DNA of 64,000 nucleotides from Alternaria dauci (taxonomy: Eukaryota > Ascomycota > Dothideomycetes > Pleosporales > Pleosporaceae). The stretch covers positions 2,914,001-2,978,000 of the forward strand of contig NC_091272.1 of assembly GCF_042100115.1 (NCBI RefSeq). Direction: 5' to 3'. This document shows positions 1-10,502 of the stretch, piece by piece. The position numbers were made by a program, and so were the translations under genes. The notes beneath the pieces are model-generated. The model had not been told where the DNA came from, searched no databases, and saw only the letters and a program-made list of their open reading frames with translations. How positions within the stretch are numbered: position 1 is the stretch's first letter; each line of letters begins with the position of its first letter.

Positions 1-59
1 CAAATGCCGAGGATACGCTCACTGGCACCAACGAAATACTGCAGGAAGCGGGCAGCAAC

Positions 60-1486
60 ATGTCGCTCCAGGCAATCCTCATCACCACCGTGTCATGTAT
101 CGCACCTGTAATACTTCTACTCCTTCTGGCCGCCCTCAAAACATCAACATCACTGCCACCACCAGCTGGCTGTAGAAAACTGGGCATCCGAGGACGCAGT
201 AACCTGGAAGATCAGTACTCGAAAAGATATGCCAAGGGCGGCGACCCCACCCCAGAAAAGCCATGGACGGTCAAGGCACTCTTTGTCTACCCGCTGAAAT
301 CAGGGGCACCTGTCGAATTGGATAAGAGTAACATCGATCATACTGGGCTAAAGTATGACCGCCAATTTACGCTTGCTCAACAAGTCACGAGTTTGCCAAC
401 GCTTGACGGAAAGGTCACTAGTGAATGGCACTTCATGACCCAAAGAAAGTTCCCTCGCCTTGCCAAAGTCGAGACTGAGATTTGGGTACCTGACCCTTCA
501 GCAAGAGGCTACAAAGAAGATGGAGAATGGGTCAAGAGCGACGGATGCCTAACAATCCGATTTCCCTTTTCTCCTGACACAGATTTCACAATGGAAGGCT
601 TAATAAACTACGGAAAGATCATGCTAGCGAAGTTAAGCGGAAAATCGGAGCCGACGCTGGAGTTCAGATTACCATTCAATCCCCCACAAGAAAGAATACA
701 GGAAAAGGGATATCGAAATGAAGTTGTGCACATCTGGAAGGACAACCCAGTAGCACTCAATGTTAGCTCGGAAATTGATCGCGAGGTATTCGAGAAGCTG
801 AGGTATACTCTTGGTGCGGCAAATCCAATTGCGCTATTCAGAATCGATGCGAATGCGTATCGGGAGGTACACAAATGCGCGCCTAAGAAGGAAGATGTTG
901 GTTTTGAGACGGTCATCGGAATGCATGACTCGGTATGTGCGGACCTTTCTAGCAGCGGCATCCTTGTACCACCCACGAGCATACGTCAAGCTTGTTGCTA
1001 ATGATTTGACAGTACCCTGTTCATATCATCAACCTCGCCTCTGTCCACGACGTAGCGTCCAAGCTTCCCAATTCCTCTACTGATTTTGGGGAAATCTGGC
1101 AGAGACGTCTTACTCTCCTTGACGCCCTACGCTTTCGCGCAAACATCTACGTCACTGGGCCCCCTGCTTTTGCTGAGGACGACTGGAAGAAAGCGAAGCT
1201 TACTTCGTCCAATTCTACATCCTCGGTAGACATGCACATCTCGTGTCGGACAACAAGATGCAAATTGCCAAACGTGGACCCAAAAACCGGCATAGCCGAC
1301 AAGAACGAGCCACTGACTACATTGAGGAGTTACAGAATCATTGACGAAGGATCCAAGAATGCCTGTTTGGGTATGCAAGTCACCCCATTAAATGTGGGAA
1401 CTGTCGCAATAGGGGACAGAATCGAAGTGCTAGAAACTGGAAAGCATTTCTTCGACGGAGGCAAGGGGGACAAGGTTGTCGGTTGA
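60..1486 (+). CDS. Membrane-anchored MOSC-domain protein (mARC-like)
   Basis: Two exons, 60-932 and 1013-1486, joined by an 80-bp GTATGT..CAG intron in phase 0, give 448 aa. A hydrophobic stretch at about residues 7-26 should act as an N-terminal membrane anchor. Residues about 70-200 look like the MOSC N-terminal beta-barrel (LFVYPLKSGAPVEL). Exon 2 carries the MOSC core (RFRANIYVTGPPAF) followed by CRTTRCKLPNVDPKTG, where the second Cys matches the conserved molybdenum-ligand cysteine of the family. Family members (human mARC, plant and fungal relatives) bind molybdenum cofactor and reduce N-hydroxylated compounds with cytochrome b5 and its reductase; that activity is inferred here. The gene is single-copy in the window and not in an obvious cluster. 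Confidence 0.85.
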
Positions 1487-1620
1487 GTGGTTCCAGAAGC
1501 CTATAGGCGGCTGAAGTGATCCGAATTACTCAATATTGCTCCAGTATGTCCGTCACACAAACCCCTCATCAACTCTAATTCATCCGTTGTACGCTCTACC
1601 CCACCTGCAACGATGGCTTC

Positions 1621-2419
1621 TTAGATCATCAGCCAACCCCATTTCTTCCCCCAATCTTCTTCCATTCGCCAACCACTCGGGTCCCAACACGCACATCCCA
1701 CCTCGATAGTAAAACTCGGCATAGTAAAGAAGTCCTTACACAGCTCCTCTTCATCCACCACACCTCTCAGTCTTATCAAACTATCCCGCATCCGTGGAAA
1801 CGGTAACCGATCAATCCATCGTGGATGCACAATCATCTGTTGTAGCTCTGTGGGATGAAGGGGCAAGGGAATATGCGGCTTTGGCAACGGCGTGCGTGAG
1901 GAGTATGATATGGCGCAGGTGATGCCTTGGATATCGCCATTCATATAGAGCGCGGCAAATACGGTCAAGGGAGGGGAGACTTGAACGAGCGGACTTAGAG
2001 TGGCGTATGATTCCGGGTACGGTGTGTGTCTCAGATCAGGGTCAAGTATTTCCGAGTCTTGGTTGAATTCCCGAATGAGTGGCTCGTCGGAAGAACCAGA
2101 TGATGGTAAAAATAGGCCTGAAGTGCTAAGAAGTGCAAATGAGTTATGATCATCATCAAGTGGGGCCTCCAGTGATACAAGGGCTTTCGAGGACGTTGAG
2201 TACTCGGCTTGGGCCAGTCGCGCTATTGGTAGGCCGGGATCCAGCTGAGCTTGTCGTAATCGCTGCCCTTTATCTTGAGTTAATATTCTCATAGTGCATA
2301 TGTGGTAACTCAAACATACGTCGCGCACGTTGTGCTAATCGGTCTTGGATTTGCTTCCTCTTCTTTGCGTCTCGAACGTCTCTCCATTCATCATCCTCAG
2401 GATTTGTTCTTCGTACCAT
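1621..2419 (-). CDS. bZIP transcription factor with DUF3425-type C-terminus
   Basis: Exon 1 (2419-2320) encodes the basic region, with DAKKRKQIQDRLAQRAR. A 46-bp GTATGT..AAG intron (2319-2274) follows, and exon 2 runs 2273-1621, giving 250 aa. The basic region keeps the N-x7-R-like pattern of fungal bZIPs (QDRLAQRAR). The C-terminus, with HPRWIDRLPFPRMRD and a Trp-rich end (DPSGWRMEEDWGKKWGW), matches the fungal DUF3425 family often fused to short bZIPs. It should be a nuclear DNA-binding regulator; its targets are unknown. The ATG at 2419 is the first one in frame before the basic region. The leucine zipper is short or poorly defined, which is common in this family. Confidence 0.82.
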
Positions 2420-3392
2420 GGTATACTACTACGCAGCTTTAGTGTTCCTTTTATGACCTCTCTTTGCTGAAGTGTGTGATTGAACAGGACCTCGGGAGCT
2501 GGCGAGAGTGGTTTCATAAGGCGCCCACTACGCTTACAAATGGAAGCATAGACAACAGGATACTGTGCAAATTTGGCGTAGACCTTCCACAAGAGACCAT
2601 AGTATCAAGGAACTAGAAGAATTATCACCAAAATTCATATTATGCATAATCGATATCTGAAACCCTTGCGCACATTGTTCTGCAAGACTATCACGTACAT
2701 AGTCGAGCTTTAGAAATGATTCAGGGCTGCTGCGTGTGTCTGCTGAACAAGGATCGATCTGCAGTGTTCGAGAAATCACGAATGCAGGTCATAAACTATT
2801 AGTTGATTGGAACAGTTGCTGGTTGCTGCATGGAAAAGATCGATGCCCATTTATGGCATACATCGTCGGTACCTCTCCGTGAACCACTCGGGGTCGTGAC
2901 GACAGATCGAACATCGCGACCTGATTGGTCGCCAGAAGCCGACGGTTACAGAGGGACATTACACAGCGAGAGGGATATTGGAAGTCAGCCTTGACAACCT
3001 TGGAAGGTCTGGGACTGGGCACGGTGCTGCTTAGTCATCGCCGAGGCCCTGGACCCCTGCCATGTCTATTCGGCATTGCTCCTGCTCTAAGATTTTGCAT
3101 CTCTTGCAGTCGCTTCACAACTTCATGTTTAGCACTCAGTAACGGTTTAGCAACAGCATTCGTCGCCCCTACGTCTCAATGCGTCATCAGTCTCTCAAAA
3201 TTGTTGTCAGCCACCTATGACGGCTGCACAGCCCATCGGGGGCCAACATGGCTTCCGGGTCGTGAGGCTGAGTTCTCACGCGCATCTCTAGGTGCGAACC
3301 TAAGCAGAGCAAACGGGTGCCTTATACATGTGAACTGATTTCACGCTTCTGACATCCTTCGCGTCAAGCCGCGTGTCGAACGATGATGCGGC
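2420..3392. other. Intergenic, divergent promoter region
   Basis: This stretch separates the divergently transcribed bZIP gene and the HeLo-like GTPase gene. It has several open frames under 140 codons on both strands, but none has a recognisable domain or a consistent exon model. I see no RNA gene or repeat. It probably holds both promoters. Confidence 0.5.
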
Positions 3393-6300
3393 ATGGCGGA
3401 TCCATTATCCATTACTGCTAGTATCGTTACGCTCTTGCATATCTCTGTCCAAGTGACGGTACTGATCAAACAGTTTCGCGATGAGGTTTTCGCCGTGGAT
3501 ACGACGCTTACGGGCCTTCTCGACGATGTGGACGGGTTCCAGCACGTACTAGAATCGATGAAAGAGACGATCGAGGAAAGCAATAACAAAGAGACTCTAC
3601 AAGCGACCGGCCATGTGGGTAGCCACTGGAAGAACCTCGCGCGCTCGCTGGAAGACGGTGCGGACGCTCTACAAAAACTGCATGCCACCTTGGACGGGGT
3701 CAACAAAAAATCATCGGTACTTGACGCACCACGAAAGCAGCTCAGGTTGAAGAGTGCCTCTGAGCAGATCAGGCGATACCGGGAACAGATCCAAACATCT
3801 CACACAGCGATCCAGCTGTCGCTCAGTACAATTATTCTGTGAGTGGATTCTCTAGAGTCGTTACCCCGCTCTCAGCCTGCTCCATGCCATCACGTGGCTG
3901 CTGGTACTGCTTGCTTGGCTTGTGCTTGAGCATGTAGCACGAATCAGTGTACCCTTTTATACGTAATGTCTGCTTTGCCGTTCTTATGCTGACACAAGAT
4001 TCAGCTGGAATCAAGTGACTTTCCAAAGGTCAACTGAGATGATACCAGACAAGGTTGTTCCAACACTGGATAAACTGTACGATGAATTTCGTACGTTTGG
4101 TGCTCTTCTCAATGCAAAGATCGAGAAGCTCCAGCATAAAGTTACGGATCAAAACGACACAGATAATTACGAACTTGTGTATATGAACAACCTGCGAGAA
4201 TGCGTTCGCTCAGCCGCTGATGTCGTCTCGACTGCATCGACAACGCTTAACGCAGATACGAGTGACAAGAACTCCGTTAAAAATGGTTCCGATTTTGGAG
4301 ACGTATTCGTCAAAGACGCGAACGAACCCATGTTACGTTGGTTTGCCTCGAATACCGTGTACGAATTCGAAGATGTGGAAGCACCTTTGCCTGCTCCATC
4401 GGAAGCCGGCACAGGAGATGCGCAAACAGAGTATCAGTCAGATAGTGACTCAGATATTGAGAACGATCTGATCAGATCTCTTTTCAATGAGGGTAGAAAA
4501 AGGAAAGACATTGGTGATCTCGAAAGCGCAGTTCGTTACTTCCAGAACTGCCTCACGAGGCTGTCGTCGAACATTAGCTACACATCTCTGACCTCAGCAA
4601 AAAGTGCAGTAGTATGTGGAGTGTCGAAGATGGACCTACTCGAATACCTCCTCGATTGCTACTGTCTCCTGGAAGCGTGGAGCAAAGCGAAAGCGATCAT
4701 GAAAGATAAGCTATCGATTACTGAGCGCCAAGTAGGCAAAAGAGATGAGCTCTATCTACGAGATACCCTACGACTAGCCGAGCTCATGATGAAGAATGGC
4801 GAATACGTCGAGGCGCACCTCCAAGCACGGCGGTCACTGCGAGGGTTCAGGAAGCTGGGAAAACAGGGAAATAGTGGTTACGAAGAAAGCTTGGACTTTT
4901 TGATTCGGATCTGTAGAACCGAGGGGAAATTGGATGAGGAAGATGCTTATGCAGCTTTGCTGGCAAGCCACGAGAGAAAGACCAAGCGATCAGCTTCATC
5001 GCCTAAGGTTAGGCCGCTGTCCCACGTCAGCCCAAAGCTTCAATCAGCTTCAAATCCGGTCTTGGAGGATATCGCTAAAGCAGATCTCGAAGTTTCAGAG
5101 CAAGCGCAAGAGATTCTAAACCATATGCTTTCCTTGGGGAGTAACGAAATACCACCGATAGAGACAGAGGACTTGACTGTGCGTTCGCCAGGTGATCTCG
5201 AAGTCCAACTGTCTGAGAAATCTCAGTCCTACGATACGGATCAGACCGCGCTGGAAGAGAAAATAGAGTCTGTTGCCGAAAGAGATAAGGCCACATCAGA
5301 ACAGCAGCCCCTATTTGCCTCAAGACCTGACTCACCTACGGACGGCCAAAGCGTTCAACCGGATCGCGAGACTGAATCTCCATCTGGTGACGATATCGTA
5401 TCATCGGAACAATACCCGTTGACTTTAGCATCACAAGAGGACGTATGTATGTTGCACACGCTATCTGAAACATGTGGGCTAAGCGTTGTTTCGCAGTTAA
5501 CAGCTATGCTGACCCCAGTGAACTCTGGAGACCTTTCCAATCTCGAGGGTTGTGAGGCTCAAGCCGCAGCTGCTGAGTTCATTTGCATGCTATACAAGAC
5601 TGCAGCGAATGAAGCGACCGAGAAAAATTTGAGGACTCCAAGAAAAGATGCTGAATTTCTGAAAGCATGGTGCAATCTGTTCCACGGCCGAGATCCTTAC
5701 TACTTCTCAGAATGGCATATTGATGGTTATTACTGCATGATCAAAATCAACGATACACACGGCTGTACGGTTTCGGGCCAGAAGACTGAACAAAAGGCAA
5801 AAGAAGCTGCTGTGGCCAAAGTGTGTGAGATGTATATCTCTCACGCTGACGAAGTACTCACGCTGGACACAATGACGCAACGCGATCCTGCCTCTGACAA
5901 AGAGGTTTTCATCCCCCAAAGTAACTACGAAGACATCGAAACGACCATGGGGTGGGGAGAAGAAGTGGACACCACATTCTATTCCTCAGTTAAAGATACG
6001 AACATACCTCATATCACCATATCAGCAGAAACCGACGAAGTTGTCATTGGTAATAGCGAGGCGGCGACACCTACCTCAGAGAAGTCCATAAATTCACCGA
6101 AGATGCCGCGCAGTGCATCTGATTCCAAAATACTTCACGACCATGTGACAGGACAAGGGTTTGTCGAGAAGTTTCTAGCAAGGTCGTACGCCGCATTGAA
6201 AGGGACTAGAACACATCAAAACGATGTTGCAAGCATCTCGACAAGTCCGTCACACGATATGGAAGCCCAATGGACTCCTGGTGACGTTCATCTAGCAACT

Positions 6301-7482
6301 TCTGCGGAGGTATGTTTATATTGCGATAAGGATCTGTCCGAACTCCCCATTCATTCGCAACATGAACACAGAGATGGTGCATGTACACTTCCTACCTCGA
6401 CCACAAGTGTCTCGAATTCCATCAAGGCCAATTCTTCCTTGGGCCTATCTAGAGACGATACCTCAGCTCATCTCATCAGTAACCTCGACGTGGCCACTTC
6501 TGCAAATCAATCCTCCCAATCTCAATACGTCGGCCAGGAGTTGATTACAACAGTGTCTCCTGTAGCACTTCAGCCTTCCTCCTTGAGCAACTCTACCGCA
6601 CTAGAAGGCACATGGGCATGCAACGAATGCAAATCAGACCTTCTTCAGTACATGAGTGAAAGTCATTGTCGCTCATGTTTTGCCAACAGAAACGATCGTT
6701 GTCCCAGCTCAGCTAACGATTTTGAGCGTCAACTACATGATCGCCATCAGACGCACTTGAGTTTGCCAAACTTGAATGCACCCAAAGGTGCGATAATACG
6801 ACGGAAGGTGATATTACTAGGAGATACATTATGTGGCAAGACATTCCTCGCAAGTGCCTGGAGTCAAGGGAATGTTCCAGAAGAAGATACACCTGTGATC
6901 AACCACTTCATCAGGTCTACAAAGATTAGGGATCGTCAAATCGAGCTTGTCATATGGGATAACACCGGCAGAGAGGGTTATGAGATGATGCGCCGCCTCT
7001 CATACGAGGATGCGCACATAGTGTTGATCTGCTTCGACATCAGCGATCCAGACTCGTTTGAGAATATTGACTACATGGTATGTTCAGAAAAGCGGCGAAA
7101 GTATGCCTGTATAGGAACTGACGATAGTAGTGGAGCGCTGAAGCGAACGAGTACCTCCGCGATTTGCCCAAGATACTTGTTGGGTGCAAGAAGGACCTCC
7201 GCAACGACAGTGTGAAACTTGGTAGCTTGCACCGCCAAAATTTGATACCAATATCTCCATATGCAGTAAGTTTGGAACTACTGGGCGTGCGTCTAACACT
7301 AACACTGGCTACAGGCTGACCGGCTTGCAATAAAGATACAGGCTCTAGCGTACTTCGAAACATCGGCCACCAAAAGGCAAGGCCTCTCTGAGCTCTTCGA
7401 CTATGTAGCTGAGGCTGCTTTGAGAACGGTTCCGAAGTCCAAGACGAGTGGTATAAGAAAGGTTCTGTCAAGGGGGATATAG
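3393..7482 (+). CDS. HeLo-like / TPR-like / dsRBD-like protein with C-terminal Rho-type GTPase
   Basis: Four exons, 3393-3838, 4005-7077, 7131-7265 and 7315-7482, keep phase and give 1273 aa. The N-terminus (MADPLSITASIVTLLHI) resembles the fungal HeLo-like/STAND N-terminal domain. Residues about 300-470 are helical with TPR-like periodicity (LFNEGRKRKDIGDLESAVRY). A double-stranded-RNA-binding-like segment lies at about 700-760 (YYCMIKINDTHGC, then QKAKEAAVAKVCEMY). Cys-pair motifs occur near 919 (CLYCDKDL) and 1021 (CNECKSDL). From about 1078 the chain is a complete small GTPase: P-loop GDTLCGKT, WDNTGREGYEMMRRLSYED as G3, VGCKKDL as G4 and ETSATKR as G5. G3 and G4 are Rho-like. No CAAX box is visible at the end. 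The role is unknown; HeLo-like domains often occur in fungal immune-type receptors. The exon 3 acceptor (GATAGTAG) was chosen to avoid an in-frame stop. Confidence 0.78.
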
Positions 7483-8256
7483 GGCAAAAACTTCAAGATA
7501 AGGCGGTGCCGAATTAGTCTTTGTTACATATCCTCCCGAGTTTCAGTGTGCTATGGGAAGCTACAAGAGCGCGGTTATTGCTGCAGAGCGTCCGAACGAT
7601 CGAAATAGCGACATCGCCGCCATATCAGCACCGTTCGCGTTCTAAATCGAGACATGTCCATGGAGGAATAAACTCATGCGCGCAGCTTGGCTCCCAGGAG
7701 ATGTTTTGTGGGTCGATTCGGTTCTTCGAGCCACGTACAAATTGCGTACCAGTTGAAGTTGTATGTACTTTATTGGATAAAACTATAGAGCGTCGGGGAG
7801 TGTACGCCGAGCACTTGCATCTTACGGTTCAGTATGTCGACATCGTTTAACTCCCAAGCTTCGAAGACCCTGCACCCATCGCGAAGTGAAATTTCAATAT
7901 TGATGGAGCATGTTGTGGGCACGGTGCTTTTCGAAAATATCAAGGGCAATGTGGATAATGGTGATTTGAGGAAGACAGTAAAGGCTTCTGATCTACTCGC
8001 AGCTCTTAGAATAGCATCGTCTGATGTTCAGTTGATCGTGGCGATGAGTTAAAGGAATCGTCGCAGTACAAAGTTGAGTTGGGGTGCTAATCAAATTGCC
8101 TTTGTGTTAATGGATGAATGTCACAGTGGGGCCAACGGCATTTGCGGGGTATCTACCTACCTTGGTAGATAACGATCTCGAATTGCGCCGTCGAACGTGC
8201 AACGACCCTGTGACCTCCTAACTGTTCTTGACAATCCCAAATTTGGTGCAAGAAAG
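7483..8256. other. Intergenic, no supported gene
   Basis: Two overlapping open frames on the plus strand (7521-7850 and 7834-8052) have no recognisable motif and no joining splice sites that I could support. The rest is presumably the 3' end of the GTPase gene and the promoter of the dioxygenase. Confidence 0.45.
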
Positions 8257-9337
8257 ATGCGTAGGTTCGAGCACCAACCAGACAAAGGCGGCCCGAAAGG
8301 AAGCGCGAAGGCTAGAATACAGCTACCGATAGCGCAACCAACTGCTAAGCCAGCTGTGGACGGGCCTTCAGAATCACCAAACATCACCTCATCAAGCACA
8401 GATCCTTACAAAGCAGCCCGCGAAGCCCTCGACCGCGATGGCTTCGTTGTCCTATCTGCCTCGCTCTTTCCGTCCTTTGATATTGACGCCCTTCGCGCCG
8501 CTGCCTCACGCATGACAGAAGCAGCACGATCCGGAAAGTGGCCATATATTCGTACGCTACCGAAACAGTTCCCGCCATGGCCACAGGATCCCTCAGATGG
8601 GATCTGGTAAGTATCCTTGACGAACGGCATGTGAGACACACATACTGACTTGTACATCTATATTTAGGGGCGTGCAGCATCTACTTCACCCGTCGAACTC
8701 TGATCATCTCACATTCGCAAAGTCGTATTTCGACAGCGAGTTGCTGAGATACGTTGGAGCACTGATTGGTTGTGGAGAAGACGACCTGACCATGGAGCTG
8801 TACAACATGCTCGTCCGCCCGGACAAAGACTTTAGTCTGCGATGGCATAGAGACGATATTGCAGCGACAGCAACGCCAGAAGAAGAGCTGGAACGACTGC
8901 AAAAGCCAGGACATCACGCACAGTGGAATCTTGCACTCTATGATGACAGCAGTCTGGTCGTTGTGCCTGGCTCGCACAAACGTGCACGTACTGACACGGA
9001 GAGGAATGCGGATCCGTACGAAGCACATATGCCCGGCCAGGTCACTGTGCAGCTGAAAGCAGGGGAAGTGGCATTCTACAATAACAACATTCTCCATCGC
9101 GGCGTATACGACAGCACGAAAGAGAGGATGACGCTCCATGGCAGTATAGGGACAACACTCGCGGGGAGCGAACGAGCGAGAAACGTGCTCCAGCATGGTG
9201 TCGGTGATTGGGCAAAGGAATACAACTTTGACGATTTTGAGCCCGAGATGGCAGCAAGAGCGAAGAAGATGAGAGAGAAGCTTGTGGACCTGGGTAAGAA
9301 AAGTGGGGATGTCGGATTCTTCTCGCAGGATGAGTGA
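8257..9337 (+). CDS. Phytanoyl-CoA dioxygenase (PhyH) family protein
   Basis: Exons 8257-8606 and 8668-9337 flank a 61-bp GTAAGT..TAG intron and encode 339 aa. The iron-binding HxD triad start is visible as WHRDD near residue 175, the distal His is in YNNNILHRGVYDS near 259, and the 2-oxoglutarate-binding Arg is probably the one in KERMTLHGS shortly after. These fit Fe(II)/2-oxoglutarate dioxygenases of the PhyH family, which hydroxylate varied small molecules. The substrate cannot be told from sequence. There is no peroxisomal PTS1 at the C-terminus (ends in DE). The ATG at 8257 was chosen because the upstream in-frame extension has no ATG. No secondary-metabolism partners lie nearby. Confidence 0.85.
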
Positions 9338-9928
9338 GCTTGCGATGATAGGAGTCAGTATGCCAACGGGTTCTAGGTGGTGGTAGGAAGGTCAACCGCC
9401 GAGCCTATCGTTGAGCATCTGCTCCAAGCTACCCTGTATCTCTCTTGACATCCCAAAATGAATGTAGCTGGGGCTATTGACGGAAGTTCTGGCATAGCTT
9501 TGTAATGGAGAAAGCATTTTCTAATAGCCTCAGCTTGGTGACAGGCTAAGAGGAATTTTTGAGAAATAAACGCAGGCCCAACTGCGCTGCAAGAGAACCA
9601 TGGCAGCTTGCTGGTCGTCTTCAGGTTGTGTTGGAAACAACGAGTGAGCTTGGACATGACGAACAATCGCACCGTCAGTAGAGCCTCGATAGATTCAGCC
9701 GGGTTGAGGTTTAGACAGGGGTAGCTTGGTACTACGTGTGCGTAGCGTTCCAGACCACAGTCAAATCCTTCACCACCCCTGGACAGCCCCCCACTCCACT
9801 CAAAAGGTCCTAGATTTTCCCTTGCGCTTCCACTCCCATCTACAAGAATATGCTGATGATACATACGCTGTACCTCGCCGGACTTTCATCAAGCAACAAA
9901 TCCTCAGTTGTTCTGACCTCCAATATCA
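9338..9928. other. Intergenic upstream of tRNA-Gly
   Basis: Contains the 3' flank of the dioxygenase gene and the 5' flank of the tRNA-Gly gene. A 163-codon open frame on the minus strand (9864-9373) has no domain, no low-complexity bias and no splice context, so I do not call it. Confidence 0.45.
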
Positions 9929-10017
9929 GCATCGGTGGTTTAGTGGTAAAATTAGCCGTTGCCATCCTTCACAGGAGCAGCTTCGGCTAGCCCCGGGTTC
10001 GATTCCCGGCCGATGCA
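9929..10017 (+). tRNA. tRNA-Gly (anticodon GCC) with 18-nt intron
   Basis: The gene folds as a standard cloverleaf: acceptor GCATCGG with CCGATGC, discriminator A at 10017, D arm GTTT/AAAT around AGTGGTA, anticodon stem AGCCG/CGGCT, and T arm CCGGG-TTCGATT-CCCGG. The anticodon GCC is at 9961-9963 minus one base of offset within TTGCCA. An 18-nt intron (9965-9982) sits just 3' of position 37, the canonical eukaryotic site. A and B boxes are intact (TGGTTTAGTGG; GGTTCGATTCC). A T5 run directly follows. Confidence 0.95.
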
Positions 10018-10022
10018 TTTTT
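10018..10022 (+). terminator. Pol III terminator of tRNA-Gly
   Basis: A run of five T residues begins one base after the tRNA-Gly discriminator base, as expected for RNA polymerase III termination. Confidence 0.8.
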
Positions 10023-10100
10023 GCTGCTGGACGGTAGCTGCGAGTGCCATGGTGGCTGTGGTGGTGCAGGTCGAGGGGCTTGGTTTTTTGCAGCAGCCGT

Positions 10101-10113
10101 TGACGTCACGTGA
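10101..10113. promoter_or_regulatory. Overlapping CRE (TGACGTCA) and E-box (TCACGTGA) palindromes
   Basis: TGACGTCA at 10101-10108 overlaps TCACGTGA at 10106-10113. They match consensus sites of ATF/CREB-type bZIP and Cbf1/bHLH-type factors respectively. They lie between the two tRNA genes, about 220 bp upstream of tRNA-Arg, with no protein gene adjacent. Function is inferred only from the motifs. Confidence 0.35.
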
Positions 10114-10287
10114 CAGTGGGGCTCAGCCAACGCCGACCACGGTCCAGCTGCGCGCTAGAGACTTTGAACAGCGGGGTATGCTGCAGGCGCTCGTCACTGT
10201 GTTTCGGCTTTTTTGATTCCTGGTTTTGCGCTTGGTGGTGGGGTGCGAAGCTGACGCGGTGGCAGATGCGAGTTCCTGAACCGACGA

Positions 10288-10294
10288 TATATAT
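10288..10294 (+). promoter_or_regulatory. TATA-like element upstream of tRNA-Arg
   Basis: TATATAT lies about 38-44 bp before the first base of the tRNA-Arg gene. Upstream TATA elements assist Pol III transcription of tRNA genes in some fungi, so the element supports a transcribed locus. It could also serve a Pol II transcript covering the tRNA. Confidence 0.4.
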
Positions 10295-10331
10295 GGTACA
10301 TTTTGCAACAGTCTTCTATACTTCCTAAAGA

Positions 10332-10467
10332 GGAGCCTTGGCGCAATGGTAGCGCGTTGGTTTTCGGTTGAAAACATAAACACCAAAGGTTGTGGGGTAT
10401 GTCTTGTTCTGTCCAACACACGTCTTCAAGTACTAACATACTCAAAGTTCGATCCCCATGGGCTTCG
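10332..10467 (+). tRNA. tRNA-Arg (anticodon UCG) with an anticodon-loop intron and a second insert in the T arm
   Basis: Removing two inserts leaves a full cloverleaf: acceptor GGAGCCT/GGGCTTC (pairs or G-U throughout), discriminator G, D arm GCGC-AATGGTA-GCGC, anticodon stem TTGGT/ACCAA with T33 and anticodon TCG at 10364-10366, and T arm GTGGG-TTCGATC-CCCAT. Insert 1 (10368-10380, 13 nt) is at the canonical 37/38 site. Insert 2 (10397-10447, 51 nt) lies between T-stem base 53 and T54. It begins GTATGT, holds TACTAAC about 12 nt before its end, and ends AAG, like a fungal spliceosomal intron. The A box (TTGGCGCAATGG) is intact. The insert ends in G, so the B box is still read as GTTCGATCC. 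A TTTT run occurs inside the anticodon arm (10361-10364). Whether insert 2 is removed in vivo is unknown; without removal the gene would be a pseudogene. Confidence 0.8.
10397..10447 (+). other. 51-nt spliceosomal-like intron inside tRNA-Arg T arm
   Basis: The insert has a GTATGT 5' site, an exact TACTAAC branch box at 10431-10437 and an AAG 3' end; excision restores a consensus T arm. It matches the lengths (about 50 nt) and donor sequences of protein-coding introns in this window. Eukaryotic nuclear tRNA introns are normally at position 37/38 and cut by the tRNA splicing endonuclease, so this position and sequence are both atypical. Confidence 0.65.
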
Positions 10468-10498
10468 TCTATCCGTCGCGTCTCTGCGACACCATTTC

Positions 10499-10502
10499 TT
10501 TT
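10499..10502 (+). terminator. Possible Pol III terminator of tRNA-Arg
   Basis: TTTT about 32 nt downstream of the discriminator base, preceded by TTTC, is the first T-run after the tRNA-Arg gene. It is short for a fungal Pol III terminator. Confidence 0.45.

Noticed and set aside
2335..2779. Two overlapping minus-strand frames upstream of the bZIP gene
   Set aside because: They overlap the bZIP first exon in other frames, and one opens only with TTG; the basic-region frame explains the locus.
3839..4004. Split of the HeLo-like N-terminus and the large downstream frame into two genes
   Set aside because: A GTGAGT..TTCAG intron joins them in phase, and the downstream frame has only a GTG at its apparent start.
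9373..9864. 163-codon minus-strand frame between the dioxygenase and tRNA-Gly
   Set aside because: No motif, no codon regularity and no exon partners.
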